DNA from: Brevibacillus_D fluminis_A
GTDB taxonomy: Bacteria; Bacillota; Bacilli; Brevibacillales; Brevibacillaceae
Direction of reading: 5' to 3'
Length of the DNA: 64,000 nucleotides
Assembly (NCBI RefSeq): GCF_052072235.1
Contig: NZ_CM125436.1
Coordinates: 552,001 to 616,000 of the forward strand
Shown here: positions 55,337 to 63,198 of the stretch, piece after piece
Layout of the letters: every line of letters starts with the position of its first letter
Position numbering within the stretch: position 1 is the first letter of the stretch
Position numbers and translations under genes: made by a program
The notes under the pieces: model-generated
Told to the model about the DNA's origin: nothing
Databases searched by the model: none
What the model saw: only the letters and a program-made list of their open reading frames with translations

Positions 55337-56113
55337 ATGGCGTTATTGGAAGCAAATGGGCTGACCAAGCGATTCGGCGGTCTGGTCGCGAATGAGAATG
55401 TCACGATAAAAATTGAAAAAGGAACGATCACGGCCGTCATCGGGCCAAACGGTGCGGGCAAGACGACGTTCTTCAATATGATCACCGGTTTTTACGTGCC
55501 GGATGAGGGGGAGATTCTCCTCAACGGCAAAAGCATCAAAGGTCTGCGCCCCGACCAGATCGCGGGCAACGGCATTACACGTACGTTCCAGAACATCCGT
55601 CTGTTTAAAGAAATGACGGCGTTGGAAAACGTCATGGTAGGCGTCCACAGCCGCTTGAAAGCGGGCATTCTCGGGATTTTGTTCAATACGAAACGAGTGC
55701 GTGAGGAAGAAGAACGCGCACGCGTCGAAGCATACAAGTTGTTGGAGTATGTCGGGATCGCACACATCGCCAACGAAGCGGCAGGCAGCCTGCCGTACGG
55801 GCTGCAGCGTCGTCTGGAAATCGCCCGCGCCCTGGCGACGAATCCGCACATCATTTTGCTGGACGAACCGGCGGCAGGGATGAACCCGCGCGAGACGATC
55901 GAAATCACCGATTTCATCCGCAAGCTGAAAAACGAGTTGGATTTGACCATCATCCTGATCGAGCACGACATGAAGCTGGTCATGGGCTTGAGCGAATACA
56001 TTCACGTACTGGATTATGGCAAAAAAATCGCGGAAGGCACTCCGGAAGAGATTCGCAGCAATCCTCGCGTGATCGAAGCCTACCTTGGCAAGAGCGCCAC
56101 GGAAGCGTCATAG
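55337..56113 (+). CDS. livG: Branched-chain amino acid ABC transporter ATPase LivG
   Basis: 258 residues: Walker A GPNGAGKTT near 36-44, signature region AGSLPYGLQRRLEIARA, Walker B IILLDEPAAGMN, and the switch His in LIEHDMKLV. The signature motif departs from LSGGQ (LPYGLQ), as is usual in LivG. Forms a heterodimer with LivF. Confidence 0.94.
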   Translation: MALLEANGLTKRFGGLVANENVTIKIEKGTITAVIGPNGAGKTTFFNMITGFYVPDEGEILLNGKSIKGLRPDQIAGNGITRTFQNIRLFKEMTALENVMVGVHSRLKAGILGILFNTKRVREEEERARVEAYKLLEYVGIAHIANEAAGSLPYGLQRRLEIARALATNPHIILLDEPAAGMNPRETIEITDFIRKLKNELDLTIILIEHDMKLVMGLSEYIHVLDYGKKIAEGTPEEIRSNPRVIEAYLGKSATEAS

Positions 56114-56130
56114 AGGGGGAGGAAAAGATC

Positions 56131-56838
<708 letters not shown>

Positions 56839-56841
56839 CAA

Positions 56842-56896
56842 TCAACGCACGAGAGTCGATGGCATCCATGATCCATCGGCTCTTCATGCGTTTTGG
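56842..56896 (+). terminator. Long hairpin after livF
   Basis: Outer AACGCA/TGCGTT and inner GAGAGTCGATGG/CCATCGGCTCTT stems enclose ATCCATGAT-type loop sequence, with TTTTGGG after. Probable terminator. Confidence 0.65.
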
Positions 56897-56913
56897 GACA
56901 ATGGAGGAATCGC

Positions 56914-57366
56914 ATGATCAAACGAATAAAGATTCAGAACGAAGCGGAGGCAGCCGAGGTGCTGCGCATCCAGATCCCGTCTTACCAGGTAGAGGCGGAA
57001 TTGATCGGGTTTGCCGATTTACCCCCGCTCAAAGATACGGTGGCGAGCCTGCAAGCGTGCGGCGAATCCTTTTACGGCTTTTGGGCGGATGGCGAGCTGG
57101 CGGGTGCGATCTCGTACAAGCGCGAGGAAAACGTACTCGATATTCACCGGATGATCGTGCATCCGGCGCACTTCCGCAAAGGGATCGCGAGCCAGCTGGT
57201 TCAATACGTGTTAGACCAAGAGCAGGGGCTTGAAAAGGCGATCGTCGCCACCGGCGCAAAAAACGAGCCGGCAAGAGCACTGTACTTGCGGCATGGCTTT
57301 GAGGTGTTGCGGGATCAGGAGGTTGCACCTGGGGTGTGTATTACGTTGTTTGAGAAGACTGTTTGA
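56914..57366 (+). CDS. GNAT family N-acetyltransferase
   Basis: 150 residues. Acetyl-CoA binding motif A is visible as IHRMIVHPAHFRKGIASQLV (about residues 78-97), and motif B as GAKNEPARALYLRHGFE near 115-131. TGGAGGA precedes ATG 56914. Substrate cannot be told. Terminator follows. Confidence 0.85.
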   Translation: MIKRIKIQNEAEAAEVLRIQIPSYQVEAELIGFADLPPLKDTVASLQACGESFYGFWADGELAGAISYKREENVLDIHRMIVHPAHFRKGIASQLVQYVLDQEQGLEKAIVATGAKNEPARALYLRHGFEVLRDQEVAPGVCITLFEKTV

Positions 57367-57394
57367 TTGCCTTACAGAATATAAACAAATAGAA

Positions 57395-57440
57395 GCGACC
57401 GCCCAGCTTGTAAAGCGAGAGGGCGGTCGTATTATTTTGC
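57395..57440 (+). terminator. Terminator of the GNAT gene
   Basis: GCGACCGCCC and GGGCGGTCGT form a 9-10 bp stem around a 16-base loop, followed by ATTATTTTGC. The T-tract is broken by A. Confidence 0.7.
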
Positions 57441-57528
57441 GAGCATGTTCACCATGATTTGCGATCTATATCCAGTTGAAATAATCTGATAAGATTGAAA
57501 GATGCAATTCAATGTTGGAGTGATGCCA

Positions 57529-58944
57529 GTGATTCGCCTTCACGTGGAAACAGACCGGCAGCAGCCGATTTATATGCAGCTGTATCACCACTTTCGGACG
57601 GAAATTCAGGAAGGAAGGCAGGAGTCGGGTAGCAAGCTGCCTTCGATTCGCTCGCTTGCAGATGAACTGAAGGTGAGCAAAACCACAGTGGAGCTGGCGT
57701 TTGCGCAGCTGTTGGCGGAAGGCTATATCGAGAGCCGTTTGCGCAGCGGCTATTACGTGGCACAGCTGGAGGGAAGCGTCATCGTACCTGCGCGCGGTGC
57801 CAACCCGGTCGAGGCGAAAGCGGACGGGCGGAAAAAAGAGGCTGCGCGGATCGAGTTCGATTTTCATTCGGCGAGCGTCGATCCGCATTCGTTTCCGTAC
57901 AAACTGTGGCGGCGATTGTCCAACCAGGCGACACATGAGGCGGAGCACGATTTTCTCCGCTATGGGGGACGGCGCGGGGAAGCGGGGCTGTGCAGGGCGC
58001 TCGCCGCTTACTTGCATCGCTCGCGCGGCGTTCACTGCAAGCCGGAGCAAATCATTATCGGAGCGGGCACACAGTATTTGATCATGCTTTTATGCCAGCT
58101 GTTCGGCGTGGACGGCAGGGCGATCGCGATGGAGGAGCCGGGCTATCAGGATGTGGGCAAAGTATTTCGGCAATTGGGCTATGAATTGAAACCGATTCCG
58201 CTTCAGGAGGACGGTTTGGACATTCAGCAGCTGATCGAAAGCAAGGCGCGGGTCGTCTATATCACGCCGTCGCACCAATATCCGTACGGGATGGTCATGC
58301 CATATGCCAAGCGGCAGCGTCTGCTGCAATGGGCACATGAAACGGGCGGAATCATCATCGAGGACGACTATGATGGGGAATTCCGTTACCGGGGCAAGCC
58401 GATTCCCAGCTTGCAAGGGCTGGATACCCAAGGCAACGTGATTTATCTCGGCACGTTTTCCAAGTCGCTGATGCCGTCGATCCGGACGGGGTATGTCGTG
58501 CTGCCGGAGCGGTTGAGTGCACTCTACGAAGCGAAATTGCCGTACATGGAGCAGACCGTCTCCCGTCTGCATCAAAAAACGCTGCAGCTTTTGATCGAAA
58601 GCGGCGAATGGGAGCGGCATATCCGCAAAATGCGCATGGTCTATCAGAAAAAGCACAGGGCGACGCTCGACGCGATCCACAGCTCGATGGGCGACTATGT
58701 CAAAGTGAGCGGACAGGACGCTGGTTTGCACATTTTGCTGGATGTAAAAAGCCGCCTGACAACAGCGGAACTGCTGGAAAAAGCGGAGGAAGCCGGCGTG
58801 CGCGTCTATTCGACGGCACCGATGTGGATGGGGGAAAATCGGGAGCGGTCGCCGAAAATCATGCTCGGCTTCGGCGGAATGTCCATTGAAGATTTACAGG
58901 AAGGAGTACGACGATTACATGGCGCATGGAGCAAGTTCTGTTGA
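57529..58944 (+). CDS. MocR/GabR-type transcription regulator (GntR HTH + aminotransferase domain)
   Basis: About 471 residues. The N-terminal GntR winged helix (YMQLYHHFRTEIQEG, KLPSIRSLADELKVSKTTVE) is joined to a class I aminotransferase-like domain with the PLP lysine in FSKSLMPSIRTGY. Such regulators bind PLP and control amino-acid or PLP-linked genes. GTG 57529 sits 8 bases after GGAG; ATG 57502 and 57523 are alternatives. Its 3' end overlaps azlC by 26 bases, so it probably controls the AzlCD exporter. Confidence 0.87.
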   Translation: MIRLHVETDRQQPIYMQLYHHFRTEIQEGRQESGSKLPSIRSLADELKVSKTTVELAFAQLLAEGYIESRLRSGYYVAQLEGSVIVPARGANPVEAKADGRKKEAARIEFDFHSASVDPHSFPYKLWRRLSNQATHEAEHDFLRYGGRRGEAGLCRALAAYLHRSRGVHCKPEQIIIGAGTQYLIMLLCQLFGVDGRAIAMEEPGYQDVGKVFRQLGYELKPIPLQEDGLDIQQLIESKARVVYITPSHQYPYGMVMPYAKRQRLLQWAHETGGIIIEDDYDGEFRYRGKPIPSLQGLDTQGNVIYLGTFSKSLMPSIRTGYVVLPERLSALYEAKLPYMEQTVSRLHQKTLQLLIESGEWERHIRKMRMVYQKKHRATLDAIHSSMGDYVKVSGQDAGLHILLDVKSRLTTAELLEKAEEAGVRVYSTAPMWMGENRERSPKIMLGFGGMSIEDLQEGVRRLHGAWSKFC

Positions 58945-59665
58945 AGCGGTCGATTCGAGAGAGAACAAAGGGGGCGGACAAGAGCTTTCGCAGGGGCGCC
59001 TGTTTTGGCGCGGCATGCAGCAGATGATGCCGATCGCGGCAGCGGGCGTTCTCGATGGCCTGGTGTTCGGGATTCTCGCGCGACATGCGGGGTTGAGCTT
59101 GTTTGAGACGATGCTGTTGACGCTTCTGGTCAATGCGGGCTCCTCCCAATTTGCTGCGGTGGGCTTGATTTCACAAGGCATTGTAGGGTGGCCGCTTTTG
59201 GTCTCGACGCTGTTGATCAATGCGCGTCAATTGTTGTATGGATTGTCGCTCGGCCCGGCTTTTCGCAATTTGCCTGTGTGGAAGCTGTCGATTATGGCGG
59301 GGCAGGTGAACGATGAAACCTATGCGCTGAAGTCGACCTATTTGGCGCAAGGCGGCAAGCCGAGCATGGCGTACTTCATGGGAGCGGGCTTTGGCGATTA
59401 TGCGATCTGGCATTCCTGCGTATTCGCAGGGGCGATGCTAGGCACGGCGTTTACCGGTACCGAGCAGTACGGGTTGGATTTCGCCTTCATTGCGACGTTT
59501 CTCGGATTTTTGGCGCTGAATCTGACCTCAAGCTTTACGATCAAAACGGCGGTGGTCGCAGCGGGTGCAGCCTGTCTCGGCTACTGGATGTTTGGCCTGA
59601 CATCGTCAGTCGTCATGGGAACGGTGGCGGCGATGCTAATGGGGGTGTTTTCGCGTGAACGATAA
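58919..59665 (+). CDS. azlC: AzlC family branched-chain amino acid exporter, large subunit
   Basis: About 248 residues with seven to eight hydrophobic segments; GRLFWRGMQQMMPIAAAGVL, LLINARQLLYGLSLGP and NDETYAL are AzlC signatures. ATG 58919 follows AAGGAG by 12 bases, inside the regulator gene. Forms the transporter with AzlD and opposes import by the liv system just upstream. Confidence 0.88.
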   Translation: MAHGASSVEAVDSRENKGGGQELSQGRLFWRGMQQMMPIAAAGVLDGLVFGILARHAGLSLFETMLLTLLVNAGSSQFAAVGLISQGIVGWPLLVSTLLINARQLLYGLSLGPAFRNLPVWKLSIMAGQVNDETYALKSTYLAQGGKPSMAYFMGAGFGDYAIWHSCVFAGAMLGTAFTGTEQYGLDFAFIATFLGFLALNLTSSFTIKTAVVAAGAACLGYWMFGLTSSVVMGTVAAMLMGVFSRER

Positions 59666-59972
59666 TTTGGTTCTGTACATTTTGCTGATGGCGGTCGTGA
59701 CATATTTGACGCGCTTTCCCATGCTGCTGTTAAGCTCGCGCGTCAGTTTTCCCGCGTGGGTCGGCCGTGGATTGCGGATGGTTCCGGTGGGGGTATTCAG
59801 CTCGCTCACGATTCCGCCCATTCTGTTTCATGCGCAGAATGGGCAGTGGAATCCGGAGTATGTGGTGGCAGGAGCGGTAGCGCTCGCGGTTGGTCTGTGG
59901 CGCAAGCAAATTTTTCTCGCGCTGCTGGCGGGAGTGGCTGCTACCGCACTGTGGAGACTGCTGGTCGGGTAG
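59655..59972 (+). CDS. azlD: AzlD family branched-chain amino acid exporter, small subunit
   Basis: 105 residues with four hydrophobic segments (LYILLMAVVTYLTRFPMLLL at the start with the conserved TRFP). GTG 59655 overlaps the azlC end by 11 bases; GGGGGTG precedes it. Confidence 0.88.
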   Translation: MNDNLVLYILLMAVVTYLTRFPMLLLSSRVSFPAWVGRGLRMVPVGVFSSLTIPPILFHAQNGQWNPEYVVAGAVALAVGLWRKQIFLALLAGVAATALWRLLVG

Positions 59973-59997
59973 TAAAGGTCAGCGATAAGCGGTGAAG

Positions 59998-60780
59998 CTA
60001 GAAGGATTCGGTGGGAGTGAAGCCGAATCCTTCTTTGGCATAGACGGCGGGCCGGCGATTTTTGAGATAATCCAGACGTCCGCGCGCTTCTTCGATCTCA
60101 TCGAGATTGATGGAGATGACGGGCAGCTCCACGTTGTTGCTGCACTTGTAAATCGTGCTGCCGTTCGGATGCACAACCGTGCTTTCGCCAAGATACAGAT
60201 GGTTTCCATCCAGCCCTACCTTGTTTGCCATGGCCACGAAGACGTGATTTTCCAGGGCGCGCGAGCTGAGATACACGTGTTGGTGCGGGTGCGGCGGGAA
60301 CTTGTTGGCGGCGAGCACCAGCAGAAGCTGCGCGCCTTTGATCGCCAAAATGCGTGACACTTCGGGAAACATCAGATCATAGGAAATCATCAGCCCGATT
60401 TTTCCTTCCGGCAGGTCGAACACAGGGCATTGATCCCCTGGTGTAAAAACGTTTCGCTCGAAATCGAGCAGATGGATTTTGCGGTACTGGCCGAGGATTT
60501 CTCCGTTTTTGCCGATGAACAGCGCGGTGTTGTAGCGCGTATCCTGCTCCGTCTCGCAGTAGCCGAGGATGACGCCGACACGGTGTTTTCGGGCGGTTGC
60601 AGCGATCAGCTCGAGGCTTGCCTGATCGGGCTGCTGCTCGAGATAAAGCTCAGGGAATAGCAGGTAGTCCGCTTTCTTTTGCCCGACCTGCTCAACTGCC
60701 TCCGCGATTTGCCTGATCGTATCTTCCAGCCCCAGATTGCTGCAGCCCAATTGGCCCAGCGCGATATTTATAATCCTCAT
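59998..60780 (-). CDS. Nitrilase-superfamily (C-N hydrolase) protein, catalytic Cys replaced by Ser
   Basis: 260 residues with the complete alpha-beta-beta-alpha C-N hydrolase layout. The catalytic Glu44 (LLFPELY), Lys101 (YRKIHLLD) and second Glu108 (DFERNVFTPGDQ) are present. The nucleophile position, normally Cys in a CYD motif, is Ser133 in LMISYDLMFPE (codon TCC, 60382-60384). Typical members hydrolyse amides, nitriles or carbamoyl groups; with Ser it may be slow, altered or a binding protein. Starts 3 bases after the sigma-54 regulator gene, with GAGGGAT upstream, so the two are co-transcribed. Paralog at 62339-63118. Confidence 0.88.
   Translation of the reverse strand: MRIINIALGQLGCSNLGLEDTIRQIAEAVEQVGQKKADYLLFPELYLEQQPDQASLELIAATARKHRVGVILGYCETEQDTRYNTALFIGKNGEILGQYRKIHLLDFERNVFTPGDQCPVFDLPEGKIGLMISYDLMFPEVSRILAIKGAQLLLVLAANKFPPHPHQHVYLSSRALENHVFVAMANKVGLDGNHLYLGESTVVHPNGSTIYKCSNNVELPVISINLDEIEEARGRLDYLKNRRPAVYAKEGFGFTPTESF
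60000..60035. terminator. Hairpin between azlD and the nitrilase-like gene
   Basis: AGAAGGATTCGG and CCGAATCCTTCT form an 12-bp stem around TGGGAGTGAAG, followed by TTGG. It overlaps the 3' end of the minus-strand gene. Probable terminator for azlCD. Confidence 0.6.
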
Positions 60781-60783
60781 CGA

Positions 60784-62082
60784 TTATCCCTCATCAATTT
60801 CTCCGGTATTGTACTGCTTCAGTTTTTTGACGATCGTGGATTGGTCTACGTGGAGCGCTTTTGCCGCCTTGTAGGTGCTTCCGTACATCTGGTGCGCGCG
60901 CAGGATCAGTTCCTTTTCCACCATTTTTTTCGCATCCTTCAAAGGAATCAGCCCTTGAATGGAAACGGTGTTCTCCTCGAAAAGCTGAACGTCTCCTTCT
61001 TTCAGCAAAAATTCAAAAACATCCTCCGAGTTCGTGACCACGATTCGCTCGATGATGTTCTCCAGCTCGCGAATGTTGCCCGGCCACTCGTACTCGACCA
61101 GTTTTCGCTTGAACGGTTTGCTGATGTTTTTGCTCTGATTGTACTTGCGGTTGAACACATCCAAAAAATGCTCGATCAGCATCGGGATCTCATCTTTTCG
61201 TTCCTTGAGCGGCGGAATCCGCAGCGGAACGACGTTCAGGCGGTAAAACAAATCTTTGCGAAACTGCTGCTTGCTGACCTGGACGGCCAGGTCGCGGTTT
61301 GTGGCGGCAATGATGCGGACATCGATCTGCTTGGCGACCACACCGCCGATTTTGCGGATGGTGCCCTCCTGCAAAACCTCCAGCAGCTTTGACTGCACAT
61401 CGTAAGGCAGCTCGGCGATTTCGTCGAGGAAGATGGTGCCTTTGTCTGCCGCTTCGAACAAGCCGATTTTGCCGCCTTTTTTTCCGCCGGTAAAGGTGCC
61501 GGGCTCATAGCCAAACAGCTCGGATTCGATCAGGTCTTTGGGCAGCGACCCGCAATTCAGCGAGACGAACGGCTGGTCCGCGCGGTCGCTCATCGCGTGG
61601 ATTTCTCTGGCTAAAAAGCTTTTGCCCACGCCGGATTCGCCGAGCAGCAGCACGGTGGAGTTCACCCGGGAAATTTTGTGGACGACATCCATGATTTTGG
61701 TCATCTTGTCCGATCCCCCGACAAAGCGCCGTGGGACACCTTGGCTCTGTGCCTCCTGCTGTGCTTTAAGCTCGATACCCCTGGTTACATTAATCAGCGA
61801 CAAAATGAATTCGAATTCGCTGGTGCTGACTTTGGAAATCGTGAACAGCACCTTTTGCTGATCATGCGTGTACAAAAACTGTTCATTTTCGTTGAAATCA
61901 GGCTCATTGACGAACAGCTCCGTCCAGCGCAGCGTCGTCACATCTTGCTGCAGGCCAAAAATCTCTGCGATCGGACGCTGCGTAAGGTCGCTCGCACTGC
62001 CAAGAACCATTTCGATTTTGTAGGTGGAAGAGATGAAAAGCATGAGACTTACTTCCGGGACCGCAGGCATGCTGGTCGTCAT
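60784..62082 (-). CDS. Sigma-54-dependent enhancer-binding protein
   Basis: About 432 residues. A PAS-like sensory N-domain (about 1-115) precedes the AAA+ domain: Walker A LLGESGVGKS, Walker B GTIFLDEIAEL, arginine finger region NRDLAVQVSKQQFRKDLFYRLN. A Fis-type HTH follows (STYKAAKALHVDQSTIVKKL, near 402-421). The sigma-54 contact loop reads GTFTGG instead of GAFTGA. ATG 62082 follows GAGGGAT with 8-base spacing; ATG 62118 lacks a site. Divergent from the nitrilase-alcohol dehydrogenase pair, whose -24/-12 promoter it very likely activates. Confidence 0.92.
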   Translation of the reverse strand: MTTSMPAVPEVSLMLFISSTYKIEMVLGSASDLTQRPIAEIFGLQQDVTTLRWTELFVNEPDFNENEQFLYTHDQQKVLFTISKVSTSEFEFILSLINVTRGIELKAQQEAQSQGVPRRFVGGSDKMTKIMDVVHKISRVNSTVLLLGESGVGKSFLAREIHAMSDRADQPFVSLNCGSLPKDLIESELFGYEPGTFTGGKKGGKIGLFEAADKGTIFLDEIAELPYDVQSKLLEVLQEGTIRKIGGVVAKQIDVRIIAATNRDLAVQVSKQQFRKDLFYRLNVVPLRIPPLKERKDEIPMLIEHFLDVFNRKYNQSKNISKPFKRKLVEYEWPGNIRELENIIERIVVTNSEDVFEFLLKEGDVQLFEENTVSIQGLIPLKDAKKMVEKELILRAHQMYGSTYKAAKALHVDQSTIVKKLKQYNTGEIDEG

Positions 62083-62130
62083 CGTTACCAATCCCTCTGT
62101 TCTGCCATAATAGCTCATGATTCAAAAACC

Positions 62131-62235
62131 GATGAAAAAAATCATCATGATGATAAAAATCCTAGTGAAACAAATACTTGTTTTCATTGGTTTTCGAAAA
62201 AGTTAAGATAAGAATTACCGATGATAAAAATCATC
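62131..62235. promoter_or_regulatory. Three GATGAT-AAAA-ATCATC palindromes (probable activator sites)
   Basis: Site 1 is GATGAAAAAAATCATC (62131-62146), site 2 GATGATAAAAATCCTA (62149-62164, one arm decayed), site 3 GATGATAAAAATCATC (62220-62235, perfect). They lie about 53 to 156 bases upstream of the -24 element at 62287, the usual range for enhancer sites of sigma-54 activators. Assignment to the adjacent regulator is inference. Confidence 0.7.
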
Positions 62236-62286
62236 AGTAACGAAATAAGTAGGTCTATTATACTTGGTTTTGGCCAAGTTTGGTAC

Positions 62287-62301
62287 TGGCACAGTTATTG
62301 C
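62287..62301 (+). promoter_or_regulatory. Sigma-54 (-24/-12) promoter
   Basis: TGGCAC-AGTTA-TTGC matches the consensus TGGCAC-N5-TTGC exactly, with the invariant GG and GC at correct spacing. It lies 38 bases before the TTG start of the nitrilase-like gene. Confidence 0.92.
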
Positions 62302-62338
62302 GATAGAGAATTTATGCAGGCAAAGGGAGGGTATCTAC

Positions 62339-63118
62339 TTGCGGTTATCCATTGCGCAAATCGAAACCAAATTGAACGACAAAGCATACAACCTCGCGAA
62401 AATCGAGCGCTTCCTGCACGAGGCCAAGGAGCAGAAATCGGATCTCGTGCTGTTTCCCGAGCTGGGCTTGACCGGCTATTCGATCGGCCCGTGGCTGGAC
62501 GAAGCGGCGGAGACGCCGGATGGCGAAAGTGTGCAGTATGTGCAGGACCTCTGCAAAAAGCTGGCCATCCACACAATTTTTTCGTTTCCCGAGCGGGGGC
62601 AGGACGGCAACTACTATGTTGCGACCGTTTTTATCAACGATTTGGGCGAGGTTGTGGCGCTGCACCGCAAAACGCATCTGTACGGTGAGGAGCAGGTGCA
62701 TTTTACGTGCGGCGACGAGGTGCAGGTGTTTCAGACCAAGTTCGGCGTAATCGGGATCATGTCCAGCTATGACCTGGAATTTCCGGAAATCGCCCGCATC
62801 CTGAGTAAAAAAGGCGCCGATTTGATCCTGATTCCGAGCACCAACATGGCGCCGTATAAAACCCACCAGCTCGCGTTTACGCAATGCCGCGCAATGGAAA
62901 ATGAGGTGCCGCTGGCCTTGTGCAACCGGATCGGCAAGGAGGGCGACATCGAATTCATCGGCTGCAGCAGTTTCGTCGATGCGCAGGGTGTGACCCATTT
63001 GCTGCTGTCGAACCAGGAAGAGTTGCATACCATTCCCGTTTTGCTGTTCAAGAGTGCGGATTCCAAGCTGGATTACATCTTGAACAACCAGCCGCATTTA
63101 TTCAAAGAGCTTTGCTAG
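62339..63118 (+). CDS. Second nitrilase-superfamily protein, catalytic Cys replaced by Ser
   Basis: 259 residues, similar in length and sequence to the protein at 59998-60780 (shared SYDLxFPExxRIL and KGA). Glu41 (VLFPELGL) and Lys111 (LHRKTHLYG) are present. The nucleophile position is Ser143 in MSSYDLEFPE, codon AGC (62765-62767). TTG 62339 follows AAAGGGAGGG with 7-base spacing; the frame upstream runs through the sigma-54 promoter, so an earlier start is excluded. It heads a unit with the iron alcohol dehydrogenase. Enzymatic or ligand-binding role unknown. Confidence 0.88.
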   Translation: MRLSIAQIETKLNDKAYNLAKIERFLHEAKEQKSDLVLFPELGLTGYSIGPWLDEAAETPDGESVQYVQDLCKKLAIHTIFSFPERGQDGNYYVATVFINDLGEVVALHRKTHLYGEEQVHFTCGDEVQVFQTKFGVIGIMSSYDLEFPEIARILSKKGADLILIPSTNMAPYKTHQLAFTQCRAMENEVPLALCNRIGKEGDIEFIGCSSFVDAQGVTHLLLSNQEELHTIPVLLFKSADSKLDYILNNQPHLFKELC

Positions 63119-63198
63119 GAAGGTAGAGAGAAATCATCAGGCTCCGGTTGGCTTGAGAACTAGCAGATAAAGACACAGGGGATTGGAGACGAGAGCTG

